64,000 nucleotides of DNA from Apostichopus japonicus (lineage: Eukaryota; Echinodermata; Holothuroidea; Aspidochirotida; Stichopodidae). The notes below the pieces were generated by a model. The model saw only the letters and a program-made list of their open reading frames with translations. It was not told the origin of the DNA and ran no database searches. The stretch covers positions 17,093,999 through 17,157,998 of the forward strand of contig NC_092565.1 in the NCBI RefSeq assembly GCF_037975245.1. Reading direction: 5' to 3'. Below are positions 62,971 through 64,000 of this stretch, one piece after another (the first letter of the stretch is position 1; the number at the start of each line of letters is the position of its first letter). The translations under genes were made by a program, and so were the position numbers.

Positions 62971-63030
62971 TTGTAAATACTATTTATTTTTTGTAAAAGG
63001 ACATTTCTTGTAAATACATTTAAGCATAGG

Positions 63031-63046
63031 TGAGCCAGTGGGCTCA
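63031..63046 (+). other. 3'-terminal LINE hairpin
   Basis: TGAGCC pairs with GGCTCA over the loop AGTG, 17 bases before the poly(A) tract. Position and size resemble 3' stem-loops used by some LINEs for template recognition; function is inferred from position only. Confidence 0.6.
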
Positions 63047-63052
63047 TCTCCC

Positions 63053-63058
63053 AATAAA
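63053..63058 (+). promoter_or_regulatory. Polyadenylation signal AATAAA
   Basis: Canonical AATAAA just before the genomic poly(A) tract of the LINE, on the LINE's coding strand. It indicates that the inserted RNA carried this 3' end. Confidence 0.75.
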
Positions 63059-63070
63059 AGAGAAAAAAAA

Positions 63071-63083
63071 TGGCTTGGCGCAC
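63071..63083 (+). repeat. Right target-site duplication of the LINE
   Basis: TGGCTTGGCGCAC directly follows the poly(A) tract and then continues as a normal monomer (TGTACGAGCTG). It matches 58,116-58,128 with one mismatch and places the insertion in the D-arm of the tRNA-like unit. Confidence 0.88.
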
Positions 63084-64000
63084 TGTACGAGCTGATGATC
63101 GAGACTCTCTTTTGCATCCGTGGTTTGAACCCCGGTGATGACGTATTTTGCCGATCTTTTACAGCTCGTGCCTACACGGGGAGCTGTAAGTATTAGTTAA
63201 TCCACCTAATATCTCAGTCCATACAGTGGCGCGATGGCTTGGCGCACTGTACGAGCTGATGATCGAGACTCTCTTTTGCATCCGTGGTTCGAACCCCGGT
63301 GATGACGTCTTTTGCCGATCTTTTACAGCTCGTGCCTACACGTTCAGCTGTAAGTATTAGTTAATCCACCTAATATCTCAGTCCATAAAGTGGCGCGATT
63401 GCTTGGCGCACTGTACGAGCTGATGATCGAGACTCTCTTTTGCATCCGTGGTTCGAACCCCGGTGATGACGTCTTTTGCCGATCTTTTACAGCTCGTGCC
63501 TACACGTTCAGCTGTAAGTATTAGTTAATCCACCTAATATCTCAGTCCATACAGTGGCGCGATGGCTTGGCGCACTGTACGAGCTGATGATCGAGACTCT
63601 CTTTTGCATCCGTGGTTCGAACCCCGGTGATGACGTCTTTTGCCGATCTTTTACAGCTCGTGCCTACACGTTCAGCTGTAAGTATTAGTTAATCCACCTA
63701 ATATCTCAGTCCATACAGTGGCGCGATGGCTTGGCGCACTGTACGAGCTGATGATCGAGACTCTCTTTTGCATCCGTGGTTCGAACCCCGGTGATGACGT
63801 CTTTTGCCGATCTTTTACAGCTCGTGCCTACACGTTCAGCTGTAAGTATTAGTTAATCCACCTAATATCTCAGTCCATACAGTGGCGCGATGGCTTGGCG
63901 CACTGTACGAGCTGATGATCGAGACTCTCTTTTGCATCCGTGGTTCGAACCCCGGTGATGACGTCTTTTGCCGATCTTTTACAGCTCGTGCCTACACGTT
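63071..64000 (+). repeat. Satellite array resumed after the LINE insertion
   Basis: Nearly six monomers of the same satellite in the same orientation. It restarts at TGGCTTGGCGCAC, the point in the monomer where the left array stopped, so the insertion did not change the phase. The first monomer has a B-box change (GGTTTGAACCCC at 63,122) and GACGTATTTT instead of GACGTCTTTT. The following monomers combine GAGCTGATGATCG with CACGTTCAGCTG, a combination rare on the left side. The array runs off the right edge. Confidence 0.97.

Larger units (their letters stand above)
58129..63070 (+). mobile_element. 5'-truncated L1/Tx1-type LINE carrying a nested LINE
   Basis: AT-rich insert bounded by a 13-14 bp target-site duplication and ending in a poly(A) tract. 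In order it holds the end of an APE endonuclease, a reverse transcriptase, a C-terminal CCHC region, a structured 3' region, an antisense fragment of another LINE (about 61,690-62,970), and a terminal segment with a hairpin, AATAAA and A8. There are no LTRs and no integrase, RNase H or protease signatures. Without the nested piece it would be about 3.7 kb. The missing part is any ORF1 and most of the endonuclease, the usual result of incomplete reverse transcription. The copy cannot be autonomous. Confidence 0.9.
62971..63070 (+). other. LINE 3' terminus: hairpin, poly(A) signal, poly(A) tract
   Basis: Plus-strand end of the host LINE. It contains two copies of TTGTAAATAC (62,971-62,980 and 63,008-63,017), a perfect hairpin TGAGCC-AGTG-GGCTCA (63,031-63,046), AATAAA at 63,053-63,058 and A8 at 63,063-63,070 that abuts the right target-site duplication. 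The signal is unusually close to the tail (about 5 bases between AATAAA and the A tract). Polarity agrees with the ORF2 remnant. Confidence 0.8.

Noticed and set aside
61680-63010. Target-site duplication for the nested antisense LINE
   Set aside because: I compared sequence near 61,640-61,740 with 62,960-63,020 and found no shared run long enough to rely on.
58129-63070. LTR retrotransposon or endogenous virus
   Set aside because: No terminal repeats, primer site, protease, integrase or RNase H; the APE remnant, RT type and poly(A) tail with target-site duplication define a LINE.
62895-63083. 62-codon minus-strand open frame at the LINE 3' end
   Set aside because: It crosses the poly(A) tract and the junction with the satellite, so it is accidental.

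Overview
This window is almost entirely one satellite DNA array. A repeat of about 164 bp runs head to tail, always in the same orientation, from base 1 to 58,128 and again from 63,071 to 64,000. From the spacing of one motif I count about 355 copies before the interruption and 6 after it. The interruption (58,129-63,070) is an AT-rich, poly(A)-tailed LINE (non-LTR retrotransposon) of L1/Tx1 type. A second, unrelated LINE fragment lies inside it on the opposite strand. No host protein gene is visible. A long satellite, two APE/RT-type LINEs and a poly(A) signal point to a eukaryote, probably an invertebrate animal, because the satellite is not CpG-depleted. I cannot name the species.

Each monomer carries a tRNA-like stretch. 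It has an A-box-like TGGCGCGATGG, a D-arm with a perfect GCGC/GCGC stem, a B box GGTTCGAACC 59 bases downstream of the A box, and a TTTT run 24 bases after the start of the B box. This is the layout of a Pol III gene or a SINE head. The acceptor and anticodon stems do not pair, so it is tRNA-derived rather than a working tRNA. A second hairpin (TTACAGCT/AGCTGTAA around CGTG-CCTR-CACG) occupies the other half of the monomer.

The array has two domains. Domain A (1 to about 28.5 kb) mostly reads CACGGGGAGCYG and often GATGCTCGAG. It carries many small indels and is built on a roughly 13-monomer higher-order repeat (about 2.13 kb), with 12-, 17- and 22-monomer versions. Domain B (about 28.5 to 58.1 kb) mostly reads CACGTTCAGCTG and GAGCCGATGATCG. 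It keeps the 164-bp phase almost perfectly and contains recent block duplications. The clearest is a 30-monomer block of 4,920 bp around 39.4-49.1 kb whose two copies I found to differ at one base. Others are of 16 monomers (2,624 bp) and 8 monomers (1,312 bp).

The LINE sits in the D-arm of one monomer and is flanked by a 13-14 bp target-site duplication with one mismatch. It is 5'-truncated inside the APE endonuclease. It retains the reverse transcriptase, thumb and C-terminal CCHC region, has an in-frame TAA near the end, and closes with a short hairpin, AATAAA and a poly(A) tract. The antisense fragment inside it is a frameshifted CR1/L2/Daphne-like reverse transcriptase. The many 60-99 codon open frames in the array are by-products of the repeat and are not annotated as genes.
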